Shown here: positions 26,760 through 37,724 of the stretch, piece by piece
Layout: the number at the start of each line of letters is the position of its first letter
Numbering within the stretch: the first letter of the stretch is position 1
Origin: Wuchereria bancrofti
Lineage: Eukaryota; Nematoda; Chromadorea; Rhabditida; Onchocercidae
DNA: 64,000 nt
Direction of reading: 5' to 3'
Assembly: GCA_005281725.1 (NCBI GenBank)
Contig: SSBO01000001.1
Span: forward strand, 8,987,334-9,051,333
Program-made: the position numbers and the translations under genes
Notes under the pieces: model-generated
The model's database searches: none
Seen by the model: the letters and a program-made list of their open reading frames with translations, nothing else
Told to the model about the DNA's origin: nothing

Positions 26760-29700
26760 CTATGAGCTCCAAACCCGTCGCTGATATTCTGGTGGTGCGA
26801 CTTCGTAATCTGTTTCAATATCAAAAAACTTATGACGATTAACTTCAAGGAATTTCAGAAAATTGTGCACTTGGTTCACAATAGCTTCAATTGTTCGTTC
26901 ACTCCAATTTGTAAGCCTGAAATGCGAAAACACTTCAGGGTCATAAATTTTCTTCCAAAAGATAAAAACAGACTAGAGAAGCAGGAGGTGTCTGTTTATT
27001 AAATAATGTATAATAAATTTATATTAAAACTAACATTTCAATTGAAACTACTCATATAGTGTGAAACACGTTTTAAATCTAGAAATTAGCATAAACACTC
27101 TGTTACTGCAATATTTTATCAACCATAACTACAGGAATTTGTTGAATGTCAAACGGACTGCATTTTTGACAAAAAAAAAAAAATTTTTTTCAATAACAGC
27201 GACAGGACATTGAAATGAGAAAACTTAATGTCGATCTCCAATCACAGACGGAAATGTTGACTGCTGCCACATCCTTCTCTCTTTCTCTCTCTGTGTTACT
27301 TCATTTGAAATAGATATGATCAGTAAATTCTAATAAAAAATTCAACTCAAATTAAAGTTGACATTAATGTGAAAAACTTACCCCAACATATGCCCGAAAC
27401 GAACAAAGAGACGAAGAAGATGAATGAAACCATAGTATTCCGAAGGTTTAAACTTGTCATAATCGTCTGTAGGTGAATCTACAAAGGTAAATCAGTAAAT
27501 AAAAACATACGAATAAGATAATTTTATTTCAAGATATTCAAATTCATTAGTTTTTCACACATTTAGAGCAGTACATAAAACATCAGTTGGTTACTTAACA
27601 AATTATAACTATAGAATCATACCGTTACCATCACCTGCGTCATTGCTACGTTTTTTCTTCGCATCTTTTGTTCCTTCCTTAAAGTTAATAAAGATAAGAA
27701 TTTGCTTAACAAAGGCAAAGACGTCACTTCTGTAGAGTTTTTCTTTAGCATACTTAAATCATTATATGTAGCAGGAATACCTGCAGGCTGCTTGAATATA
27801 AAACGAGATGTAATCGATGGATGCATTGTCCCGAGAATAAAAATATGTAAAAGAATAGTATTTTGTTGGATTCTGGACTAGCAAATATATGAAATGAAAA
27901 CACATATAGCGAGTAGTTCCGGAACAAAAAAAACATTTTAATTGCACCACCACGGCATCAAATAGAAAAATTGTACCTGTTTAGTCTTATGTTGAGCAAG
28001 GAGGTCGGCATACTGAGGTCGCTCAAATTTGTATAACAATTGTAAACCCAATGAACTGTTAAAATAATCCTAAAAGATATTTAGAAAAAAAGAAAAGAAA
28101 AACTGAAATAAATTAAACATTTCATAAGAGATAAAGATAATGAAAAAGGTATCTCGTCCATAAAACACAATGACCTTCAAAAGAGGACAAAAACAGTGCG
28201 GTTTTTAAAGCGTTTTTTTTAAAAAAAAAATTCAAAACCATTCATATTGAGACGCAAGCAGTAGAACAAACAGTGGAAAGTAAAATCAAGTTACCTGTAT
28301 ACCGTAACTGCTTTCAACCAAAGTAACTACCATCGAATTCAGCTGCGTATCATCGCTTCCAAATTCAAATGTTAAAGTATCTTTCGCTTCCACACATGTA
28401 CCCATATAATCTGCATACTACAACAACAGAAATATTTTGGATATTGGAATATTAGCTCACACACTTGAAGATCGATTCAAGATCCAAATATTGGCTGAAT
28501 CGATCATTAACTAATCAAATCAGCTATTCTTTCTGTTGGATCAAATCAGATCAGTTCAGTTGGATCCATAAGATGCAACAAAAGAAAATCCCTATCTCCC
28601 CTTTGGCCCATTCTGCTGACCAACAGACTGATTCAGCCAGTCTTCGATTTTTTTTTCTGAACTTAAGAACAGAAATATTATAATTATTAATGACCATCCG
28701 ATTATCAAAAGAGGACAATAGCAAAGATATGCTTATTAATTTCATGCAAAATCAAGATAATGTATGTATCATCTTTGCTTCCTATTGAAGGATAAAGCCA
28801 CTGGCCTTCAGAGATACAAGGTATTGATTTATAGTAATGAGAATTACAGTAATAATTTTGCAAAAATATCATCTCAATATCCTGATAACTTTTCGTCTTT
28901 CAACCTTCATAAGTTAAATTCGGTCTTACCTGACGAACAATGGCAGCTACTGTGTGACGTGCCGGAAGTCGTGGGAGATACATCTGACGATTAACCATGT
29001 CGTGATCATCGACCAGAATATCTTTCAGTACTGATGGTATCTAAAATTAAAACCTAATCCATACAAATAGAAGTATCACGAAACATCTTCCGATAAACCT
29101 AAAGTAATTGTAAGACATAATTTGAGCTATTGATTCTCCCAAACTACTCTGCCAATTCAAATCACTAGCAACATTTGATGATCAACACTACATCTTCCAA
29201 TTATATGCATCATTTTTCACTGAACCTAAAAAATGAGAAATAGTATTTCAAATATTTCCGAGAAAATTCGTTCTTTCTCCATTTAAAGAAACGAAAAACG
29301 AGCTATCACCAGATAGTGGATGAAAAAATCACAGGAAGATTTATCACCAAAACGCTGGAATCCAAACATACATACCAATAGATGGGTTACAAAAATAACG
29401 TGAGGATAAACACTTACATCAATTTTAATTTCATTCTTCCGGATAAAATCCGAAACTGGCTCGCTCTCCAGTTGCGTACCTGGTTTACGCTTTCGCACAG
29501 TTCCTAAAGAAAACTTTATGCTTTTGATATCATTTTAACTAAATAAATTACCCATTTTGAAAATGAATCATTACATTTCTTAAATTTCAATTTTATTGAT
29601 TTTTTTAAAAAGCAACATATCTTTGTAAGAATAAACAATTTGCGGATAGCACTTTAAGATACATTACTTCTCCTCACAAACCAAGAAGAATGAATAACAG

Positions 29701-32700
29701 CAAAGCAATAAAACACTAGATATAAATTTGCCAGTTCGTACAGATGAAAATTATCACAGAGTAACTATTCAACTCTAATCTCTTAATAAGCAATGCGCAT
29801 TTTATCAAATCTAACATGAAACATTCCCTACTCTTCAAATTTTCCAAAACTGATATAACCTTTATCTGATACAATGCTAGCAGCTCGACTTGTCGACGTC
29901 CCACGTTTATCCGATGGTGTACTCCCTCGGCTATCAGCTCCACCGCTACGTTTCTCATCCAAAACATTTGATTTCCGACTACGCCGTTTATTTTGCGCTA
30001 ACCGAGCCTGAGCATCTCTCATTTCCGCCTAAAGAACTAGAAAATTTCTTGCATCAATTTTAGCCGGCCACCAATTCTTTCATTAAGTTACTTGGGATTC
30101 ATCGGTTTCACTCTGAGGCATTTTTTTTTTCCTCTTTGCCCTTTACAAAATGATGAACAGCAATTAATTCAGTGATAAAAAAAGACAACTAACTGCCTAC
30201 TTTGTTAATTAGTCTCCATGGAATTCGTAAGAACGAAAACGATGAAACATTTTAACATGATTGCCCATACATTTTTAAACAGATCACTTACACACTTTTT
30301 TTTTCCTGTTAACCTCCCATTTGTTACTAAATTTACTTTCATATGGAATAAGAACATCAATTATTGCCGTCACTTATTTTTTCCCGTGGAACCGTATTCT
30401 CATTATTCTAAAACATTAGTTCGTATGGTCTATAATATTACGACCAACAGTGAAAAGTGATTTTAAACATCAATAATTGACTGAATTATTTAGTTTCACT
30501 TAGCCACTGATGAATAATTTACTTGAAAAAACTCATAAATCTCAAGTATATATACAAGCCTTGCTAAACCCTTTTCTTCCTAACCTTTTTGGTAATCTTT
30601 TTCTAATAATAAGACAGATAAGACACAGACTGAACACTTGAAATAATCTTCGATTCCTTCTCCTCATATCAAACTTCCATTGATTCATCAGTGGATTTTA
30701 CCCACGCCTATCCTATACGATTCCACCATAGAGCCATATGAATTCAAATTTTCCGAATTATAAAAGTAATAATGAATGACCAGTTTTATAAACACTGCAG
30801 TGCAACAAACTTTCAAGTATTCGAAATCTTAACAATGAAATTTCCTATTATATTATCCAAATATTTCCTAATTTTTCTCCATTAATGGCACAGTAAAACT
30901 ATCACAGACATTAATGGTTGAAATGAATATCTGAAAATGCAATCCAAGAATTTTTAAGGGTAGTAGAAAATTCATGCTTAAAAAGTTTATCTTCACGAGA
31001 TAAATCTAAAAAATAGTGCCAATTGTTCAACCTATTCATAAGATTATTTGCACCATATATTTGGCGAGTGAGATCTAAAATTAGTATCATAGAACAGGTC
31101 AGTTAGAAAACTGAAATATGTAAGAAAGGAATTAAATATAGTATGAGGGAAGACTTGAACTTATATCATGTGAATCGTTATATTTTTCTTAGCTTAATCA
31201 TCATATTTTTTAGAAAATCTGCAAGTTTCATACTAATTTCAGATTCACTGGATGACTTAATCTTAATTTTTTCTCTTCTCTCTTTCCCCTACTTTTCCTT
31301 CTCAATAATGCGAAAATACTCCTATGTCTGATTTATTCGTGATAGACATTTGCTCTACAATTAAAACAGTGAAATTTAATAACAAAATTTACAAAGTTAA
31401 TAGTTATGATATAAAGTAGTTCATAAAAGAAACGCATTTATGAGTAATGTGACAGTAAAAAGAAAAATATTTCAAAGCAGGATTACGAAATCGTCCTTTT
31501 ACAGTCCTAATTCATTATCATACTAATGATCACAATTACAAATATTTTGCTATAAATAAATGACTGTCTAATTTTTAATTTCTATATTAGTGCGCTATGA
31601 CTTACTCTTACAGTACGATATGCATTCACGAATATTTTATGAGAAAATAAGAAATTTCTAAAATGGTTCGATAGAATTGTTTTATCCCTTTACAGTGGCC
31701 TACTTTCCACATAGAGCCATTAACTTCTGATGTGCGACTAAGAATCTGGAATGTTATGTCCAACAGTAACAATGTTTGATTGTGTACATAATACTCTTTA
31801 ACATAACAAGTGCGAACCCGAACATATAATTGGGTGCTAATAATGCTTAACGTAATTGTCTTTTAAAAATTCAGGGAAAATTTTTCACTGATTAAAATTA
31901 CTAATTGGAACATTTGAAGAAACCTTTGCTCGTTCCACATTAGCTGTTGTATATTCCAGAAAACGACTACGTGTGCTGCTATGCTTAATTTTTTCATCAT
32001 GTCGTTGATTCCAACCCTAAAAATACAAAATAAACTTTCATAAAAATTAGATAGAGTAGACAGGTTAATGGGAGTAAGATGAATCCTAGAAAGATACTTG
32101 ATGTATATAACTGAAATAATTAATTATACCTAATGTACAATTGCATGTCAATAATATCTGCTAATATCTGGTACTTATTTAATATATCCAATATTCAATA
32201 CTACTTGACGCTAAAACTGTTTGCATAATTAACAGATAAGATCAATATCATACCTGATAATGAACAGTATAAATGGGTTCACCATCAACGCCATGTTCCA
32301 CGTTGATAATTTTCGCTTCATAATAAAGATTATCCAAGTGCTGACAGAGTACTTTGGCATGCAATTCGTAAACATCTGAGGCTTTTGAAACTTCCTGTAA
32401 AACAAATTCTACATTTAACCAATACTTTTTAGATACTAAAAAGTGAACATAATGAAAACTTTAAAATGTACTAATTGTACTGAACGACACTGAAAGATGT
32501 TACATTCAGCTACGTAACTGAAGTGACTGCTATATGTAACGTTAAGCAGTATATAATCAAAATTAAATTGTAGAAGCATACTGCAAGTTATTCTTATCAT
32601 AAACCAGCTAGACTAGATAATAGAGAACCATTCATATCTTAACCTTTGCATAAAGTAATACCATGTTTACTACACTGAGAACTTCACGGGTATTTTTCAG

Positions 32701-32817
32701 GAAATTAAGCATTATAGTAATAAAGCTAAATGTATTTCAAATATTCCAAATAGAAGGCGAAAAAAATCCAACTTTAGCTGTATCTTTGGTAACGGTGCTT
32801 TCCTTTTTTGGAGGCAT
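26760..32817 (-). CDS. mrg-1: MRG15-like chromodomain protein (MORF4L family)
   Basis: Eleven exons on the minus strand: 32817-32773, 32394-32254, 32016-31924, 30028-29860, 29503-29418, 29040-28930, 28417-28295, 28069-27977, 27677-27623, 27478-27382, 26916-26760. They encode 389 residues, phase-consistent throughout. The chromo-barrel domain covers about residues 16-93 (YELHAKVLCQHLDNLYYEAK, then YTVHYQGWN). A basic serine-rich linker follows, and then the MRG domain from about 179 to the end: IPSVLKDILVDDHDMVNRQ, LQLLYKFERPQYADLL, HLLRLFVRFGHML and the terminal DYEVAPPEYQRR, as in human MRG15. The family reads H3K36 methylation and recruits histone acetylase and deacetylase complexes. C. elegans MRG-1 is needed for germline identity and autosomal chromatin. 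The insert between FERPQYADLL and the SEYYGFIHLL segment is longer than in human MRG15. The first exon ends at a weak donor (GTTGGA) and is the least certain part. Confidence 0.92.
30092..30121 (-). CDS. candidate alternative first exon of mrg-1
   Basis: Inside the 1.9-kb intron before exon four there is an ATG after a run of ten A residues on the sense strand. It is followed by nine further codons (MPQSETDESQ) and a good donor (CAA then GTAACT) in phase 0. This phase matches the next exon (AEMRDAQARLAQNK). Use of this start would give a protein without the chromodomain. A second reading is a 21-base in-frame microexon (30112-30092) after the CCTCAG acceptor. It is not known to be expressed. 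Confidence 0.35.
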
Positions 32818-35256
32818 CTTTAAGCTTCGTGACAGAAGAACGACACAAAAGAAAAAACCAACAATAAATTCAAGTAGCTCCTGCAAAAAATAAATTGCTG
32901 CTGATTTCAAATAAATTGAAATTTTACCAAATTCGAATATCGAATACAAAACAATTAGCTTTGGAAACGAATAATTTATGACAACAGTATTTGCCATATT
33001 TCCCACCCCTAACTCATTCCTTCTTCGCTTGGCATTTATCTTCAAATTGAAGTAAACCTAGTAACTTTACTGAAACCTATATGAGGAAAAGCACTGCATA
33101 GACATATCTCAACTTCCTTCATATGGTAACTATTTAAATTGGCATCTAAATTTATTTGAAAAATCATAAGACAAAATTGTTTCAAATTAATATCCCTATA
33201 ACTCGGGCTTCAGCGAAATAAACATCATTTTCCATCACTGCTCATCTATGTATCAGAATATGAATTGTTCAGTTAGGATAAAAAAGACTTTAAAGTGATG
33301 TATAGCACATTAACTTCGCTGGATAAAAATCCTTTATAATCGATACATATATACTGTTTTTCTCTTGAATACGATTATTTTCAAATGGAAACGACTATTC
33401 AAAATGCTTTTTGAATCTTTTTCTGATAAAATTAGTCCTAACATGTTTTGAGCATATATGTTTGAAAATTTCTAGGATGAAATCACTAGCAAATAAAAAT
33501 GAAGATGAAATAAAGAATGGAAAAGTAAAAACAATTCGTTATTCAAAAATTCATTTGAAATAATTCCTGAATATGAATATGGAAGGAAAACTAAAAAAAA
33601 GGAATAAAAATGTTAATGTTAAAGACAATGTAAATGTTATTTCACCTCTCTGATAGTTAGAAAACCGGTAGATGCATAAAATGTTATTAGAAATTCAAGT
33701 TTAAACAAGCATCACTGACACTGAAGTAACTTTTTACCAAACAGCCAAAAGATATGATGCAGTGAAATTACACCAAATATAAAATTTGCAAGAGGATAAA
33801 TACAGCACAATATTTCGGAATTTCGATGTCAAATATCAGTAAAATAAATTTATTCTTTTCTTTAATTCGAAATTATTTACTCGGAAAACTAAAAATATTA
33901 GCTGGAAACGGCGCTCTGTTGATTTATGTTTGCTGATTAGCTATATTAAATCTTTTTTCCAACTTCCCTTTTTCATTCACATACGAATATTTCTGTTTGA
34001 TTTTATTCTATTTTACTCTTCAGTTCTGCTCATTCTGTTCCTCATCCTTTTGTCATTTACAAAAACATTTTTCGTCCTTTTTTTTCGAGAAAGAAATCCT
34101 AGATTACTAAATTCATCATTCATTTCATCATTTGACATCATTATTTCGAGATTTCGAACAAAATTTCGTTTAATGCTTCGAATCGAGAACGTATATGATG
34201 TAAAATAATATAAATGGAAAGTTTCAAGAAAAAAAAGCTGCATAAAATTTTGAAGAAAGATGGGAAGAAAACGGATGACAATTAGTGTATTAGAAATAGT
34301 TGCGTATAACTGGAACCGGTTGTTACACCGAAAAAAAAAAATACCACAAAATTACCGCCACACAACCAAATTTCACCTGTTACATTACATGAAGTTAGAC
34401 CTAACCGCATTTTACTCATCACTTGTACCGGAAGATACGTGATGAGCATCCTCGTAGTTTAAAAAAGTTTACGAAACCTAAACTACCTTTCACGTTAGTA
34501 AATATGATCACATATGAAACGTATAAAAATGAAACACGGGACACATAGAGGCTAAACGTTTGCCATCACGCAACGTCACGCTTGTCTTAACGAGAAACAC
34601 GTGGGCGGTATTGTGCGGCTCGTTGAGAAGTAATTAATGGGCACAGAAAATATCACAAATTTCAGAAAAAAAGTATCACAAAAAAAAACCAAATTTCAGG
34701 AAGAAAAAAAAAAAGAAATTTCAGAGGTATTTTTTTTGTTTGGCCAAAGGAGAATAAAGAAGAACCAATTAATGTTTGAATTCCTACAAAATGTCATTCT
34801 AAAAATTCGACTTTACTTATTTCATGGTTTTCAGTCTTTCTTTTTCTTTTTTTTTTAATTAATTAAAAAAACTTTCGACAAGAATAATTGGTTTACACGC
34901 AAGTTTTTTTTTTTTTTTGATTAGAAAATGTGACTCAATTTAAAAACTTTTCTACAAAAACTAAGCATTATTTCAACAATACGGATAATATATTTATTTA
35001 TAATAGAAGGACATAGAATTCATTGAAGTACTATAAATTTCGTGAAAAAAACGTGTCATTTTGGCAGTACACGTGGGAGTGTATATGAATCATTGACGTA
35101 AGATGTATGAATTTTGTAAATGTATGCACATATGAATGTTGGTATTTAGTTCTCAATGATAAGTGAGAAATTTTTCAAGATGAATTTAGTTTTGAATTTA
35201 AATCTTAAACATTTTTATTTGAAACATTTATTTGAATACTGGGTGAGAAGAAAAGC

Positions 35257-35320
35257 ATACATACACATACACATACACATACATACACACACACACACAC
35301 ACATACACACACACATATAT
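35257..35320. repeat. ACATAC / CA microsatellite
   Basis: Several ACATAC hexamers run into CA dinucleotides, ending just upstream of the SL1-like sequence and the inferred start of the orphan gene. Confidence 0.9.
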
Positions 35321-35330
35321 AAGACATTTG

Positions 35331-35341
35331 CCAAGTTTGAG
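35331..35341 (+). other. 11-base match to the 3' end of spliced leader SL1
   Basis: CCAAGTTTGAG is identical to the last 11 bases of the conserved nematode SL1 exon. It sits in the genome six bases before the inferred ATG (35348) of the orphan gene. The first half of SL1 is not preserved. A chance match is possible: a 10-base version of the same string also occurs in a cua-1 intron near 46552. Confidence 0.5.
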
Positions 35342-35347
35342 CGCTAA

Positions 35348-36980
35348 ATGGAAGCGGTTTATTTCATATCGTTTTTATTTTATCTCTTTACAGTGAATTA
35401 TTATTTGAATTCTTTCTTGGAATATGTTTCTTCCTTTTATTTTTTGTAACTGCTTTAGCTTTGAAATATGAGATAAAGTGATATTTAGCCAGCTAAGATT
35501 TGACACATAATGAGAATTTAAAATACTTGGAAATTTTAAATCGTATTTATTACATTTCAAGAGAAATCTCTTTTAAAATTTGCAAATTCATATCAATTAT
35601 TTATCGTTAAAATAGTATTTAAAAAAAAAAGATATCTGTCAAATAGATCTAATCATCATCAACACAACTTTTGGGATATTTCAGTCAGAAATTTTCAAAA
35701 AAGCAGCAGGATTAGAATATCAAAATCATAATGATTTCAACGGTTTTGATGATATTACAATGATAAATTGTAAGAAATCTATTCATTATCACAATTTTTG
35801 TATGAGATTTCATCAATGATTTTTCTAAAGAAACTTAGGGAAATTTTTTGAGTAAATCAATTTTCAATGAAATTTAAGTAAAGTTATGAAAGAAAAACGA
35901 GAATTGTTTAGATGAGGTCATTGTTATCATGTTAGCAAACGTAAGATACTCCTTAAATCAGTTTTTATTAGGAAAAATGAAATTTTGATGAGATCCACTT
36001 TTTTTTTCCATATCCTACAAAATATTCTTTATTTCAGGGGAACAAATGAAATGTGCTGATGATAGTAAAGTTGTAGTTTGTGATGAACGACCGTTTGAGC
36101 TATATGGCAATACGATGTGGAAGCCATGCTTATTCGGCTATATTTGCATCAAAAAATATGAATGTTAGTTTAAAAGATATTATGATCGATTGACGTTTTA
36201 ACTATAATGTTTAAAAGTTAAGTATTACTTACGTTAACTATTCTTCTTCCCGTCTTTCATCGGGCTAAATTATCAGTGATTCAAATTATATTATTTTTAT
36301 GAGGAATACATGTTATTTGAAAATAAAAGTAGACAACATGTGATGTTGCTTAACTATTAATAGTGTTGGATTACATAGTTGATAATAAATAGTGAGTGGT
36401 ACATATTGCTAAATACGTCTTTAGCTTATTACTTAGTTCCGAGAGTAATTGATAATGTTTGTTTGTTTGTTTACGTAGTGGACATTATTACATAGTAGAC
36501 AAGATAACGAGTAGCACGTGTTACTGAACACGTTTTCAAGTTTGCTTAAAGCTTCAATTGTACAACTATTATGTACAACTACTTGATGAGTTGTTTGTTG
36601 CCAGTCTGATATCGTGATTAAAGTAAACAATCTGCAAGCGACAGGCTTGCGCAAAATTAGAAACGAGGAGTTTTTTTCATTAACTTTATTAATTCTTAAA
36701 ATTTTGATTTTGTCGAAATTTGACGTTTCTTATTGCATTCATTGATATTTTAAATTATTGTTGAGCTTCCTTGTGTTCTTTTTTTTCTTTTTTTTTTGCA
36801 GATATTAACGAATTTCGACGTTGTAGTGAATTAAGTAAAGAGTTTAGTCCGATCCTTTGTAACAGTGCTTATGAATATCCACGGAATTTTAATTGTGATT
36901 TCTACAATAAATTTGCTTGTCAACGTAGCAAGCGTTATATCTATTCGTGCATTTGTACCAACGGTCGTCGAAACGCGTAA
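35348..36980 (+). CDS. unrecognised small secreted cysteine-rich protein
   Basis: Four exons: 35348-35392, 35685-35769, 36038-36163, 36802-36980. They would encode 144 residues. I do not recognise the family. The first exon gives MEAVYFISFLFYLFT, a short signal-peptide-like hydrophobic run. The second gives a hydrophilic stretch (SEIFKKAAGLEYQ onward) ending in phase 1, which fits the third exon exactly. Exons three and four carry ten cysteines, enough for five disulfides. Their order is KC, VVC, KPC, YIC in exon three and RRC, ILC, FNC, FAC, YSC, IC in exon four. Acceptors of exons two to four (TTTCAG, TTTCAG, TTGCAG) are strong. The third-exon donor GTTAGT overlaps an in-frame TAG, so intron retention would end the protein early after KKYEC. 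Most likely an extracellular protein. The first exon rests on phase and hydrophobicity alone. Exons three and four are the firmest part. Confidence 0.6.
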
Positions 36981-37260
36981 AATTGACTTTTCATTTTATT
37001 CTCTTCATTTGTCAGCTTTCAATAGTTTGATGGAAAATTAAAATTTGTTTGTTTCAAGAAAAAGAGAAGAAGTAAGAGTTGTATGAAACAGATGGAAGCA
37101 ATTCGGAGGTTGCAGAAGTTGCCTTATTTGTTTTGTTTTCTTCAATGATCAAGCAACCAGCGGTATTGCTCCCTTGAAATATTTTGATGGATCTCCAAAG
37201 TCATGTAATTTCAAATTTGACTATTTCGAAAATATTTTGTACGTTTTTCCATATTTACAG

Positions 37261-37724
37261 TGATATGAAAACCTGCGTCAACATAACAGTTTGCAGCAAA
37301 GGATTACCTGAGAAGAAAATTTTATCATCTACTACGGAAACACCGGGAATGATAATAATCCGCACCACTACTGCTCACACTGTTCACACGACTATTTTTC
37401 ACAGTTCAAGTAAGCATATCTATTTCTTCTGCTTTGCAGAATTTTCCAATTTTTACTTTCGTTTATAGAAATGTCGGAGCTTGTCTCATGATTTTGGATT
37501 TTTTTTCTTTTAAACCAACTAAAGTAGTTTATTTCATAAAAGTCTTTGTATATCTTAAATTCTTGAACAATTCCCACCATTCTGAATTATAGTAACTTGA
37601 ATTTTCAGCTCGAAATATAGTAATATCTCAAAGGAAATGTCATCCTGTATCACACTTTTCTGCGCTCTTGAAAACTATCTTTTTCATTCTGTCGGCATTG
37701 AATTACTATTATAATAGCAGATAA
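37261..37724 (+). CDS. candidate extra 3' exons of the cysteine-rich gene, or a small separate gene
   Basis: An exon-like block at 37261-37409 follows a TTTACAG acceptor. It encodes DMKTCVNITVCSKGLPEKK and then a Thr/Ser/His-rich stalk, ending at a good donor (GTAAGC). A second block, 37609-37724, follows ATTTTCAG in matching phase. It gives one more cysteine and a hydrophobic C-terminus (FSALLKTIFFILSALNYYY) before TAA. Joined to the upstream gene through a weak alternative donor at 36947 (GTGCAT), the frame stays open and totals 221 residues. That product would have a signal peptide, a cysteine-rich ectodomain, a stalk and a membrane or GPI-type tail. Alternatively, the ATG at 37265, four bases after the acceptor, could be a trans-spliced start of a separate gene. 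A shorter terminal exon at 37469-37491 is also possible. Confidence 0.4.

Larger units (their letters stand above)
32818..35347. other. gap with promoter-like block, no gene seen
   Basis: This region lies between the divergent starts of mrg-1 (-) and the orphan gene (+). About 34290-34640 is richer in GC than its surroundings. It contains an 8-bp hairpin (ACTCATCAC at 34414-34422 pairing with GTGATGAG at 34439-34446) and a CACGTG E-box at 34598-34603. A second E-box in the same ACACGTGGG context is at 35070-35075. Small ORFs here are Phe/Lys-rich and unsupported. Confidence 0.4.

Noticed and set aside
27617..27826. Minus-strand ORF with QPAGIPATYNDL inside mrg-1, a possible extra exon
   Set aside because: The flanking exons join in phase without it, its frame would not continue into the next exon, and the MRG domain has no matching segment.
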